Made by a program: the position numbers and the translations under genes. DNA of 64,000 nt, from the NCBI GenBank assembly GCA_900199505.1, contig FZQV01000001.1, positions 1 to 64,000 on the forward strand. The letters run 5' to 3'. The stretch's first letter is position 1. Each line of letters begins with the position of its first letter. The notes beneath the pieces are model-generated. The model had not been told where the DNA came from and made no database searches. It worked only from the letters and a program-made list of their open reading frames with translations. The stretch is from Ruaniaceae bacterium KH17. GTDB taxonomy: Bacteria; Actinomycetota; Actinomycetes; Actinomycetales; Actinomycetaceae. Below are positions 8,718 through 16,076 of this stretch, piece after piece.

Positions 8718-10139
8718 CTAACTGAATTCGAGGGTTCCCGTGGCGATATCGGCATCGGCGAGGGTGAGGGTGACGACGTCACCCGGCAGGGCACCGGCCG
8801 GGGTGTGAATCGTGTGGGTGACCGGGGGTTCGGCGATCTGCACCACGGCGCGATCGCCGTCGTGCCCGCGAAGCTCGAGTACGGTGGCCTCGAACTGCTG
8901 CCCCACGTACGGCCGTAGCAACGCCGCCTCCACGGTGTTCAGCGTTGCCGAGCCGAGCTGACCCGCGCGCCGGCTAGAGGACTGCATGATCTCCGGGAGT
9001 TCGGCGAGGCTCGCCCGCGCCCACTCCGGTGCCTCGCGCCCCTGGCTCACGTCGAGGCAGATCGCGAGCGCCCAGCGGTCCACGAGCCGACGCAGCGGCG
9101 CGGTGGCGTGTGCGTATGGCGCGGCGATGGCGGCCTGAATCGTCTCGGCGGGGACATCGCCGTCGAAGGTCAGATAGCCCGCGCCCCGGAATAGGGACGC
9201 GGCCGCCTGGAGCACCGGGAGCGTGTGTGGATCATCGCGGTCGAGGCTACGGAGGTACTCCCCGTAATCACCTTCGCGCCAGGGGACTTCGAGGGCGCGG
9301 GTCTGCCGCCGGAAGGTCTCGAACGCAGCCTGGTCCGGGCGCGGCATAGTGCGCAGGATTCCCACACCGGCCTCGAGCATCATGCGGGCGGCGCCCATGC
9401 CGGTCATCAGCGAGAGTTGCGCGTTCCATTCCTCGACGGCCAGCGGGCTCTCCCGCACGATCCCGCACGTGCCGTCCTCGTTGCGCACCACCACCTCGTC
9501 CGGCAGGCTGAGACTGGCGCCGCCACGATCGGCCTCGATCTCGGCGCGAAGCGGGCCGATCACCGCGAGCAAAGACGCGGGCGAATCCTCCCCGCGGTCG
9601 AGCGCGGCCTGCACGCTCACGTAATCGAGCTTGGCACGCGAGCGGATCAGCGCGCGCTCAAGCCGGAAGTCATCGACCGAGCCGGCGCTGTCCATCTCAA
9701 ACGTCCACACGAAAGCCGGGCGATCGACGTCGGGCAGGAGGGATGCACGGTCCTCGCTCAAGGTGCGGGGGTGGAGCGGGATCGAGCCATCGGCGGCGTA
9801 GAGCGTTTGGCCCCGCTCGCGGGCCGCGGCGTCGACATTGCCCTCCGCGCTCACGAATCCGGGGACGTCCGCGATCGCGTAGCGGACCGTGAAGCCCTCC
9901 CCTGAGCGCTCCAGGTAGAAGGCCTGATCGAGATCGCGGGAGGAGGCCGGATCGAGCGTGGCGAACGGGACATCGCGCAGATCGAGCTCCGGCTCGGGTG
10001 CGCGGGCGGCCTCCGCTTCCGCGAGCGCCTCCGGCGTGAACTCGAGCGGCACATCCAGTTCGGCTTTCAGCGCGGCGAGCGCTGCAGCGAGCTCGCTCTG
10101 GGCGGCGGACTGGGCGAGGCGGGAGGAACGCAACGGCAT
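8718..10139 (-). CDS. RNB-domain ribonuclease (RNase II/R family)
   Basis: This is a 3'-to-5' exoribonuclease of the RNase II superfamily. In 473 aa it shows the RNB active-site signature TLDPASSRDLDQAFYLE (the clustered Asp residues bind Mg2+), YAIADVPGFV and YAHATAPLRRLVDRW. A short C-terminal beta-rich region may be an S1/OB remnant. There are no N-terminal cold-shock domains, so it is the compact actinobacterial form rather than full RNase R. The ATG at 10139 follows TAGGCT at a 6-nt distance, a leaderless arrangement. The physiological RNA substrate is unknown. Confidence 0.88.
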   Translation of the reverse strand: MPLRSSRLAQSAAQSELAAALAALKAELDVPLEFTPEALAEAEAARAPEPELDLRDVPFATLDPASSRDLDQAFYLERSGEGFTVRYAIADVPGFVSAEGNVDAAARERGQTLYAADGSIPLHPRTLSEDRASLLPDVDRPAFVWTFEMDSAGSVDDFRLERALIRSRAKLDYVSVQAALDRGEDSPASLLAVIGPLRAEIEADRGGASLSLPDEVVVRNEDGTCGIVRESPLAVEEWNAQLSLMTGMGAARMMLEAGVGILRTMPRPDQAAFETFRRQTRALEVPWREGDYGEYLRSLDRDDPHTLPVLQAAASLFRGAGYLTFDGDVPAETIQAAIAAPYAHATAPLRRLVDRWALAICLDVSQGREAPEWARASLAELPEIMQSSSRRAGQLGSATLNTVEAALLRPYVGQQFEATVLELRGHDGDRAVVQIAEPPVTHTIHTPAGALPGDVVTLTLADADIATGTLEFS

Positions 10140-10145
10140 GGGGTC

Positions 10146-10151
10146 AGCCTA
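10146..10151 (-). promoter_or_regulatory. Candidate leaderless -10 of the RNB ribonuclease
   Basis: TAGGCT on the minus strand, exactly 6 nt before the ATG at 10139. Confidence 0.55.
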
Positions 10152-10164
10152 CGGGCGATCCTCG

Positions 10165-10611
10165 TCACCCGCGCGGTGACCAATTGCCGGCGCGGGCTCG
10201 GGAGGTCACGGTGAGGTTGACCGCGCTCGGGAGGTCGAGGAGCGCGGGAATCAGGATCACGTCTGCGGGCATCGTGAGGGTCACGACGGCGGTGCGGCCG
10301 TCCGGGGCGCCCGTGGGCGAGGCGACTCGCGCCCCAGGAACGCCGATCTCGGCGCCATAGAGCGCCAGATACTCGCCCGCCGCCTCGGTGACGCCTTGAT
10401 CGGTGAGGCGGACGACGCCGTCGGGGTTGAGGTAATAGGTATCGGAGAGTCGAGAGGCGGCGTCCGCGGCGATCGCGTCGGCAGCGGCCTGGAGGGCCTT
10501 GCGATCGAGGTAGATCGCCGAGACCGAGACCACCACGAAGACGAGCGCGATCGCCACCACCGCGAGTCCGATGCTGAGGATGGTGATCTGGCCGTCATCG
10601 TCGCGCGTCAT
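10165..10611 (-). CDS. TadG/Rv3654c-like pseudopilin
   Basis: This 148-aa protein has a short charged N-terminus (MTRDDDGQITILSIG) followed directly by one hydrophobic helix (about residues 9-33). That is the organisation of TadE/TadG pseudopilins and of the Rv3654c-like proteins ending actinobacterial tad operons. The rest is a small extracytoplasmic domain. ATG at 10611 overlaps the previous stop (ATGA) and has GGGAG just upstream. A longer frame exists upstream but overlaps the preceding gene. It is the last gene of the Tad operon. Confidence 0.78.
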   Translation of the reverse strand: MTRDDDGQITILSIGLAVVAIALVFVVVSVSAIYLDRKALQAAADAIAADAASRLSDTYYLNPDGVVRLTDQGVTEAAGEYLALYGAEIGVPGARVASPTGAPDGRTAVVTLTMPADVILIPALLDLPSAVNLTVTSRARAGNWSPRG

Positions 10612-11018
10612 GGGAACTCCCGGTGGCGATCGACGACCCCCGTGGCGTGTGCCGAGACGCCAACGCTGGCGCGCTCCGTGAGGAAGTCCGGCACGAGCGG
10701 GAGCGGCACTCGCGCCGAGACCGTGACGCGCACGAGGCTGCCGGGCTCGGCGCATCCCTCCGCGCAGGTGACCGAGACATCGGGTGCCACATCGAGCCCG
10801 AAGTCTGCGAAGGCGAGCGCCGCGCCGGCCCGAACTGTTCGCTCAGCCGGGTCACCCGCGGTGGCGACGATCCGGGCCGCGTCGCGCGCGGCGCCTGCGG
10901 CCGCGAAGCTCGCTCCCTGGATCGTGAACGCCGTGATCACGAGATAGACGATCGGGATGAACAGCAGCAGCGTGAGCGCCAGGAACTCGACCACGGCCGA
11001 GCCGTCGTCGTCCTTCAT
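10608..11018 (-). CDS. TadE-like pseudopilin
   Basis: This is a 136-aa TadE-family protein. The N-terminal MKDDDGSAVVEFLALTLLL carries the small-residue run before the conserved Glu, typical of prepilin-like sequences, followed by one transmembrane helix. Two cysteines (CAEGC) in the middle may form a disulfide outside the membrane. ATG at 11018 overlaps the end of the preceding TadE-like gene by 4 nt, and the stop overlaps the next gene, so it is translationally coupled on both sides. Its role is likely assembly of the Flp/Tad pilus. Confidence 0.82.
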   Translation of the reverse strand: MKDDDGSAVVEFLALTLLLFIPIVYLVITAFTIQGASFAAAGAARDAARIVATAGDPAERTVRAGAALAFADFGLDVAPDVSVTCAEGCAEPGSLVRVTVSARVPLPLVPDFLTERASVGVSAHATGVVDRHREFP

Positions 11019-11395
11019 AGCGAACCCTCGGCGACGGCGCGGCCGGTCACCACCAGCGCGTCCGAGGGGCCGTAGAGCCACACGAGCGGGAGCGGCGCGC
11101 GGACCGTGACCTCGATCGTCTCGGTGCCGTTGACGTTGCCGCGGGCCACGGCGATGTCGGCTGCGTATCGGGAGCTCAATGACTGAGCGATCAGTGCCCG
11201 GGTGCGCGCGGTTGCCTGGGCCGAACTGTTGCCGTCGAGCGCGCCGTAGCGGGCGCCGTCGGCGGCAGAATCGATCAGCACATTGCGCACGTGCAGCGCG
11301 AGCGTGAGCTGGATGAGCGCCACGAAGAGCAGCACCACCAGCGTGCCCACGAGCACGAAATCGACAACCGCGCTGCCCTCATCGCGACTCCCTAC
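11015..11395 (-). CDS. TadE-like pseudopilin with unclear start
   Basis: The conserved part, SRDEGSAVVDFVLVGTLVVL, is a standard TadE N-terminus with a transmembrane helix. It is followed by HVRNVLIDSAADGARYGA, also typical of the family. No ATG, GTG or TTG occurs in frame close to this N-terminus. The nearest ATG (around 11377, behind GGGAG) is in a different frame. The in-frame ATG at 11596 would force complete overlap with the DUF4244 gene. The next in-frame GTG (11356) would remove the conserved N-terminus. I therefore mark the frame from 11395; a non-standard start, a frameshift or a base error are all possible. Confidence 0.65.
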   Translation of the reverse strand, partial: VGSRDEGSAVVDFVLVGTLVVLLFVALIQLTLALHVRNVLIDSAADGARYGALDGNSSAQATARTRALIAQSLSSRYAADIAVARGNVNGTETIEVTVRAPLPLVWLYGPSDALVVTGRAVAEGSL

Positions 11396-11580
11396 GCGCC
11401 GAGAATCCGATCGATGGCGGTGGTGAAGACGCGCTGCAGGAGGCCGTCGGCCAGGCCCCAGATCACGATCACTAAACCTGCGGTCATTAACGTGATCAAG
11501 ACCCAGCCCGGAACGTCGCCGCGGTCGTCGTCCGCTAGCCAGAGGCGCAGGCGCACCAGGTAGCGCTGTAAGGGATTCAT
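11392..11580 (-). CDS. DUF4244 protein, candidate Tad pilin
   Basis: This 62-aa protein has an N-terminal charged part (MNPLQRYLVRLRLWLADDDRGD) and one central hydrophobic helix (GWVLITLMTAGLVIVIWGLA), then a short tail. It matches the DUF4244 proteins found in actinobacterial tad operons. Its size and layout resemble Flp pilins, and no other Flp-like gene is present here, so it may be the major pilin (inference). ATG at 11580 follows AAAGGAG, the best ribosome-binding site in the operon, consistent with high expression. tadC ends 12 nt upstream. Confidence 0.8.
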   Translation of the reverse strand: MNPLQRYLVRLRLWLADDDRGDVPGWVLITLMTAGLVIVIWGLADGLLQRVFTTAIDRILGA

Positions 11581-11592
11581 CGGTGGCTCCTT

Positions 11593-12501
11593 TCATAAGC
11601 CGATCTCCAAGGTCGCGAGCCCTGGGAAGAGTGCAAAGGCAACGGTGATGGGCAAAATGAGGAAGACGACGGGCACCATCATTGCCAATTCCTTGGTTCC
11701 GCCAATCTCCATGAGGTGTTGGCGGGCGTTTTCGCGGGTGTCGCGGGCCTGATCGCGCAGGACGTCCGCGAGTGGGGTGCCGCGCTCGATCGCCACCACG
11801 AGGGCGTCCGCGAGCCGCGCGAGTTCAGGTGAGCCCGATACCGCACCCATGTCCGTGAGCGCCGTGGTGAGCGAAGTGCCAGTGTGGACACGCGCTACGA
11901 GGTCGCCGAACTCCGTGGCGATAGCGCCATCCGAAATCCGCGCGATGCGCTCCAGCGCCTTGATCGGCGGCTCCCCCGCCCCGACGGCGAGTGCAACGAG
12001 ATCCGCCGCGTCTGGCAGTTCTTCAGCCAGGTGGGCCTGGCGCCGTTTCGCGGCACTGCTCAGCGCCATGTCGCGCAGCATCGCCCCGGCGATCGCGCCC
12101 AGAGCCACGATCGCCACGCTCAGGATGGGTGACGAACCACGCGCGATCGCGGCCAGCCCCACCACGAGTCCCACTGCCGCACCGAGTGCGGACCAGAGCA
12201 CCTGCTCCACTCGGAACTGCTCGAGCGTGGTGCGCCGAGCCGATTGCTGCAACCGCCGCTCCACGGATGCGGCGGTGGAACCGATTCCCTCGAACGCGCG
12301 GCCAAGATCCCGCGCCAGCGGCGAGATGATGCGTTCGCCGAGGCCGCGATTGGAGGTATCCATCAGGAGCCGCGAAACCCGCACCGACGGCCGCACATAC
12401 GGCGCCACACGATCGAGGAGCGTGACCCGGCGGCGCGCAAACGCCGAGACGATCAGGAGCAACCCGACGCCCCCCACCAGCCCGATCGCGCCGCCGATCA
12501 T
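11593..12501 (-). CDS. tadC: Tad pilus membrane platform protein TadC
   Basis: This type II secretion F-domain protein has 302 aa, beginning MIGGAIGLVGGVGLLLIV. Hydrophobic helices lie at the N-terminus, near the middle (LVVGLAAIARGSSPILSVAIVALG) and at the C-terminus (LAMMVPVVFLILPITVAFALF). The cytoplasmic region LPDAADLVALAVGAGEPPIKAL is the conserved GSPF-like part. ATG at 12501 overlaps the tadB stop (ATGA); the longer upstream frame would lie entirely inside tadB. It forms the inner-membrane platform with TadB, driven by TadA. Confidence 0.88.
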   Translation of the reverse strand: MIGGAIGLVGGVGLLLIVSAFARRRVTLLDRVAPYVRPSVRVSRLLMDTSNRGLGERIISPLARDLGRAFEGIGSTAASVERRLQQSARRTTLEQFRVEQVLWSALGAAVGLVVGLAAIARGSSPILSVAIVALGAIAGAMLRDMALSSAAKRRQAHLAEELPDAADLVALAVGAGEPPIKALERIARISDGAIATEFGDLVARVHTGTSLTTALTDMGAVSGSPELARLADALVVAIERGTPLADVLRDQARDTRENARQHLMEIGGTKELAMMVPVVFLILPITVAFALFPGLATLEIGL

Positions 12502-13349
12502 CGCCACACCCGCCGTTCCTGCGGGAGCGCGCCGAGCCGCAGCATCAGCCAGTACGCGAACGCACAGGCCGCGGCACCGATCAGCAGGATCACCGTGCCG
12601 GTGGGCGTGTTGAAGGCCTGCGCCGCCTCCGAACGTAGCGAAATCATCGCGAGGACCAGCCACGGGGCCGCCACCGCTAGCCGCGCCGCCCCCACGGTCC
12701 AGGACTGCCGCGCCATCAGCTCACCCCGGGTCCGCTGCTCCTCGCGTAGCATCGCCGCGAGCGTGCGCAACGTGACGCCCAGATCGCGCCCGCCAACGTC
12801 CCGCGTGAGGCGCAGCGCCTCGGCGATACGATCCGCCACCGGATCCGCCAAGCGGTCCTTCAACCGATCGAGCGAATCGTCAAACCGCGCCGAGACCTGG
12901 TAATCGAGCGCGAACGCCTGGAACGCTTCCCGTAACGGCTCCGGCCCGCGCTCCGCGAGCGCCGCAAGAGCCTCGGGCAGGCTCATCCCGGCGCGTACCG
13001 AGGAGAGCAGATCGTCGAGCGCATCCGGCCACAGCTCCCGCAGTGCCTGCCGCCGGGATGACGCGCGCGTCCGGACCACCGCATAAGGGATGGCGGCAGC
13101 GATCAGAGCGAACGCCGTCGGGATGATCACGGCATCGGTCAACACCCACAACACGATCCAGGTGACGGCGAAGACGCCGATGGTCAGCGCCACATACCCG
13201 CGCGCCCCCACGCCGTGCCAGCCGGCCTGGGTGAGCAGATCGGCGAGGGGGTTCGCCCGCACCCGCCGCACGCGCGGGGCCGCCGGGAAGCACGAGAGCC
13301 AGATCAGTAGCAGCCCCGCTCCCAGAATCAGACCGATGATCACGCCCAT
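12498..13349 (-). CDS. tadB: Tad pilus membrane platform protein TadB
   Basis: This 283-aa type II secretion F-domain protein has an N-terminal helix (residues 2-22), a pair of helices at about 52-95 and C-terminal helices at about 225-270. The cytoplasmic segment ALDDLLSSVRAGMSLPEAL is the hallmark of TadB/TadC proteins. It overlaps the end of tadA by 10 nt and the start of tadC by 4 nt, fitting an operon under translational coupling. Confidence 0.88.
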   Translation of the reverse strand: MGVIIGLILGAGLLLIWLSCFPAAPRVRRVRANPLADLLTQAGWHGVGARGYVALTIGVFAVTWIVLWVLTDAVIIPTAFALIAAAIPYAVVRTRASSRRQALRELWPDALDDLLSSVRAGMSLPEALAALAERGPEPLREAFQAFALDYQVSARFDDSLDRLKDRLADPVADRIAEALRLTRDVGGRDLGVTLRTLAAMLREEQRTRGELMARQSWTVGAARLAVAAPWLVLAMISLRSEAAQAFNTPTGTVILLIGAAACAFAYWLMLRLGALPQERRVWR

Positions 13350-14509
13350 TGCGCGTCCCTCGCCCGGAGCACCCCGTCCTCGCGTTCGAAGATGGTGTTC
13401 GTCTCGATCACGGTGCCCTCGATCCGCCCGCTCACGCCCACAATCTCGCGCACCGAGCGCCGCCCGTTGGGGTCCAGATCGAGATGGACGACGACGTCCA
13501 GCGCCTGGGCCAGTGTGGGCGTCACAAACGCTGCGGTCACGTTCTCCCCGGCGAGCAGCGGAAGCGTGGCGAGCTTCGTGACCGCCTCCCGCGCCGAGTT
13601 CGCGTGAACCGTGGACATCCCCGGGAGCCCCGCGTTGAGCCCAATCAGGAGATCGAAGGCCTCGGCCTCGCGCACCTCACCCACGATGATCCGGTCCGGG
13701 CGCATCCGCAAGGCCTCTTTCACCAGGCGTCGCAACGGAACCTCGCCAGAGCCCTCGAGCGACTCCTGGCGGCACTGCAACGCCACACAGTCGCGGCTTG
13801 CGATATTCAGTTCGAAGACTTCTTCGCACGTGATCACACGCTGCCCCGCCGGAATCGCACCCGCCAACGCGCCAATCATCGTCGTCTTGCCAGCCTGCGT
13901 GGCACCGCTGACAACGATGTTCCTACCCGAGCGGACGGCGTCGGCCAGGAAATCGGCGGCCTCCTGCGTGAGCGAGCCACGCGCCACGAGATCGCCGAGA
14001 TGCCGCGCGCGGGCGATGAACTTGCGGATGTTGACCGCCCAGGACTTCCGCGTGATCGGTGGGATGACCACGTGCAAGCGCTCCCCGTTCGGCAGCGAGG
14101 CATCCACGAAGGGCTGGCTGAGATCGAGCCGGCGGCCGCTCGTGCGGAGCATCCGCTCCACCAGATCCTTCACGCCCTGCTGATCGAGGATCGTGGGCGT
14201 GAGCTCCGCAACCCCTGACCGGGCCACGAAAACCTTGCCCGGCTCGTTGATCCAGATCTCCTCGATCGAGGGATCGTCCAGATACTGCTGGAGCGGGCCG
14301 AACCCCGCCACGGCGTCCACGATGTCCTTCTGCGTGGCCGCGGGATCAATCAGCGGGGTCACGTGCCCGGCAAGCGAACGGGACTCGTGATCGGCGACCA
14401 CCTCGGTGACGAGGCGCTGGAAGGCGGCAAGGTCCGCCGTGGGATCGAGGCCGCGGCGGCGCGCAAGCTCCCGGGCGTCACGCTCAAGCTGCACGATCAT
14501 GGCGTCCAT
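13340..14509 (-). CDS. tadA: Tad secretion ATPase TadA (CpaF family)
   Basis: This hexameric ATPase powers Tad/Flp pilus assembly. From ATG at 14509 it has 389 aa. Walker A is GATQAGKTTMIG, the Walker B region follows as RMRPDRIIVGEVREAEAFDLL, and the His-box region as GMSTVHANSAREAV. The start is supported by GGGAGG 6 nt upstream; the frame is open for another 99 codons but that part looks like non-coding translation. It is the first gene of the operon. No TadZ/CpaE or prepilin peptidase gene is in this window. Confidence 0.92.
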   Translation of the reverse strand: MDAMIVQLERDARELARRRGLDPTADLAAFQRLVTEVVADHESRSLAGHVTPLIDPAATQKDIVDAVAGFGPLQQYLDDPSIEEIWINEPGKVFVARSGVAELTPTILDQQGVKDLVERMLRTSGRRLDLSQPFVDASLPNGERLHVVIPPITRKSWAVNIRKFIARARHLGDLVARGSLTQEAADFLADAVRSGRNIVVSGATQAGKTTMIGALAGAIPAGQRVITCEEVFELNIASRDCVALQCRQESLEGSGEVPLRRLVKEALRMRPDRIIVGEVREAEAFDLLIGLNAGLPGMSTVHANSAREAVTKLATLPLLAGENVTAAFVTPTLAQALDVVVHLDLDPNGRRSVREIVGVSGRIEGTVIETNTIFEREDGVLRARDAQWA

Positions 14510-14819
14510 CACACACCTCCCTGGAGGTAAGAACCTACCGACTCTGCGGAAGCTAAGGGAAGAGGCCAGCGAAATCTGTGGATAACTCGGACATCGCGCG
14601 TGTTCATGGGTTGTGTGAACCCACTCATTGACGCACCCCACTGGCGAAGTGGTTGCACCGTTGGCGTACCGGAGCGCTGGGACGACAGAACCGCAACCAC
14701 ATCGTGAGTCGCAGTGCGGGGCGGGCGCGGCGTATGCGCGGCGGGACGAAGCTGGGCGAACCGGGAGCACGCCGCCCCGGTTTCTCGCATTTGGACGGGC
14801 CGCCAACTACCGTAGGAGT
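14510..14819. promoter_or_regulatory. Divergent control region with a perfect DnaA box
   Basis: This 310-nt gap separates the Tad operon and a divergent kinase-like gene. TGTGGATAA at 14577-14585 is, read on the minus strand, the full DnaA-box consensus TTATCCACA, about 70 nt before the tadA start. A good Shine-Dalgarno sequence (GGGAGG) lies before tadA, so this operon has a leader. No gene is apparent. Whether DnaA acts here is untested. Confidence 0.5.
14808..14813 (+). promoter_or_regulatory. Candidate leaderless -10 of the 14820 gene
   Basis: TACCGT lies 6 nt before GTG at 14820. AGGAG in the gap is too close to the GTG to serve as its ribosome-binding site. Confidence 0.45.
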
Positions 14820-15965
14820 GTGAAGGAGTCTCTGAAGCTGGCGGCGCTGGCGACCGTTGCGATCCCCAATCTCGACGTCGTTGCCACCCGCCCGCCGCAG
14901 CTCGCCACCTCCGACTATCGGTACGGTGGCGTGCTCGATGTGCATGGCCGCCACCTCGTGGTCCAAGAGCCGCTCCATGCCGACGCCGATCACGCCCTCC
15001 ACAAGGAGCGCACCTTCCTGGAATCCCTCCAGGGCCTGAGCCGGAAGGACGCGCTGCCGTTCGACGTGGTTGAGGTACTCGGCACCGCGCGGACCGATGA
15101 CGGCTTCGAGGCAGCGGTCTACGAGCACCTCTCCGGCAACGAACTCGACTACGACTTCCTGAAGCCTGGGCCGGGCGTCACGCGATCGCTCGGGCGTGCG
15201 ATCGCCGCGATCCACGAACTCCCATTCCCCGTGGTCCTCGAGGCCAAGCTACCGATGCTGGAGCCCGCAGCATGCCGCGAGGATCGGCTCGCCGAGGTGG
15301 ATGCCGCCGCCCGCACAGGGAAGGTTCCCACCACACTCCTCGCCCGCTGGGAAGCAGCGCTCGATGACGTCTCCAAGTGGAAGTTTGCGCCCGCCGTCGT
15401 CCATGGGGACCTCGCGCCCGAGAACGTGCTCACCGGTAACGGCCAGGTGATCAGCGTCCTCAACTGGTCCAATGCGCACATCGGCGACCCGGCGATCGAT
15501 CTCGCCTGGCTCTACTCCGGTGCGCCCGAGGACAGCCTCGACACGATTGAGGAGGCCTACTCGATTGGGCGCCACGAACGCCCCGATCCACACCTGGTGG
15601 AACGCGCCATGCTCTACTCGGAGCTGGCGGTGGCGCGCTGGCTACTGCACGGTGTCAAGATCAACTCGCGTGAGATCGTCATCGACGCCGAGCGCATGCT
15701 CGATGATTTGAACCGGCACGTGATCGCCGCGAGCTCCCCCTCTGCGCCCGCCTCCGCGTGGGAAGTGAGCGGCTCGATCAGCTCTGACCCTGTGGCCGAG
15801 ACCGCCGCCGTGGCGGCCGAGACCAGCGACGTGGCCGTGAGTCCCGAGGAGCTCTCTGCCTCGAGCGCGGAGGAGCTTTCCTCATCTCCGCTCGAGGATT
15901 CGTCCTCACCCTCTGCGGATTCCCCGAAGAGTCCCGAGGACACCGCGCCCCCGGTCTTCTCCTAG
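14820..15965 (+). CDS. Phosphotransferase-family protein with acidic tail
   Basis: This is a second APH/choline-kinase-fold protein of 381 aa from GTG at 14820 (VKESLKLAALATVAIPNLDV). The catalytic loop VVHGDLAPENVLT and the following GDPAIDLAWLYS are clear, but the usual metal-binding Asp of the IDW motif appears as LNWSNAHIGD, so Asn replaces Asp. The last about 70 residues are a Ser/Glu/Pro-rich acidic tail (SSAEELSSSPLEDSSSPSAD) of low complexity. It resembles macrolide-phosphotransferase-like proteins of actinobacteria; the substrate is unknown. A longer upstream frame starting at 14628 is unlikely. Confidence 0.75.
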   Translation: MKESLKLAALATVAIPNLDVVATRPPQLATSDYRYGGVLDVHGRHLVVQEPLHADADHALHKERTFLESLQGLSRKDALPFDVVEVLGTARTDDGFEAAVYEHLSGNELDYDFLKPGPGVTRSLGRAIAAIHELPFPVVLEAKLPMLEPAACREDRLAEVDAAARTGKVPTTLLARWEAALDDVSKWKFAPAVVHGDLAPENVLTGNGQVISVLNWSNAHIGDPAIDLAWLYSGAPEDSLDTIEEAYSIGRHERPDPHLVERAMLYSELAVARWLLHGVKINSREIVIDAERMLDDLNRHVIAASSPSAPASAWEVSGSISSDPVAETAAVAAETSDVAVSPEELSASSAEELSSSPLEDSSSPSADSPKSPEDTAPPVFS

Positions 15966-15973
15966 GTATCAAC

Positions 15974-16061
15974 GTCATTCTGCGCACTGTCGCGGGATCG
16001 ATGAGCTCGCGTCGGACCCAAGGCCTCGATTCTGCGATCCGCTACGCGGCCGCAGAAGGAC
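15974..16061. repeat. Dispersed repeat family A, copy 1
   Basis: This 88-bp element lies between two convergent genes. It begins with GTCATTCTGCG and ends with CGCAGAAGGAC, the inverted complement with one mismatch. Internal GATTCTGCGATCC is shared in style with the other copies at 29483 and 46510. Confidence 0.7.
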
Positions 16062-16076
16062 GAGTTGTCGTAGCAT

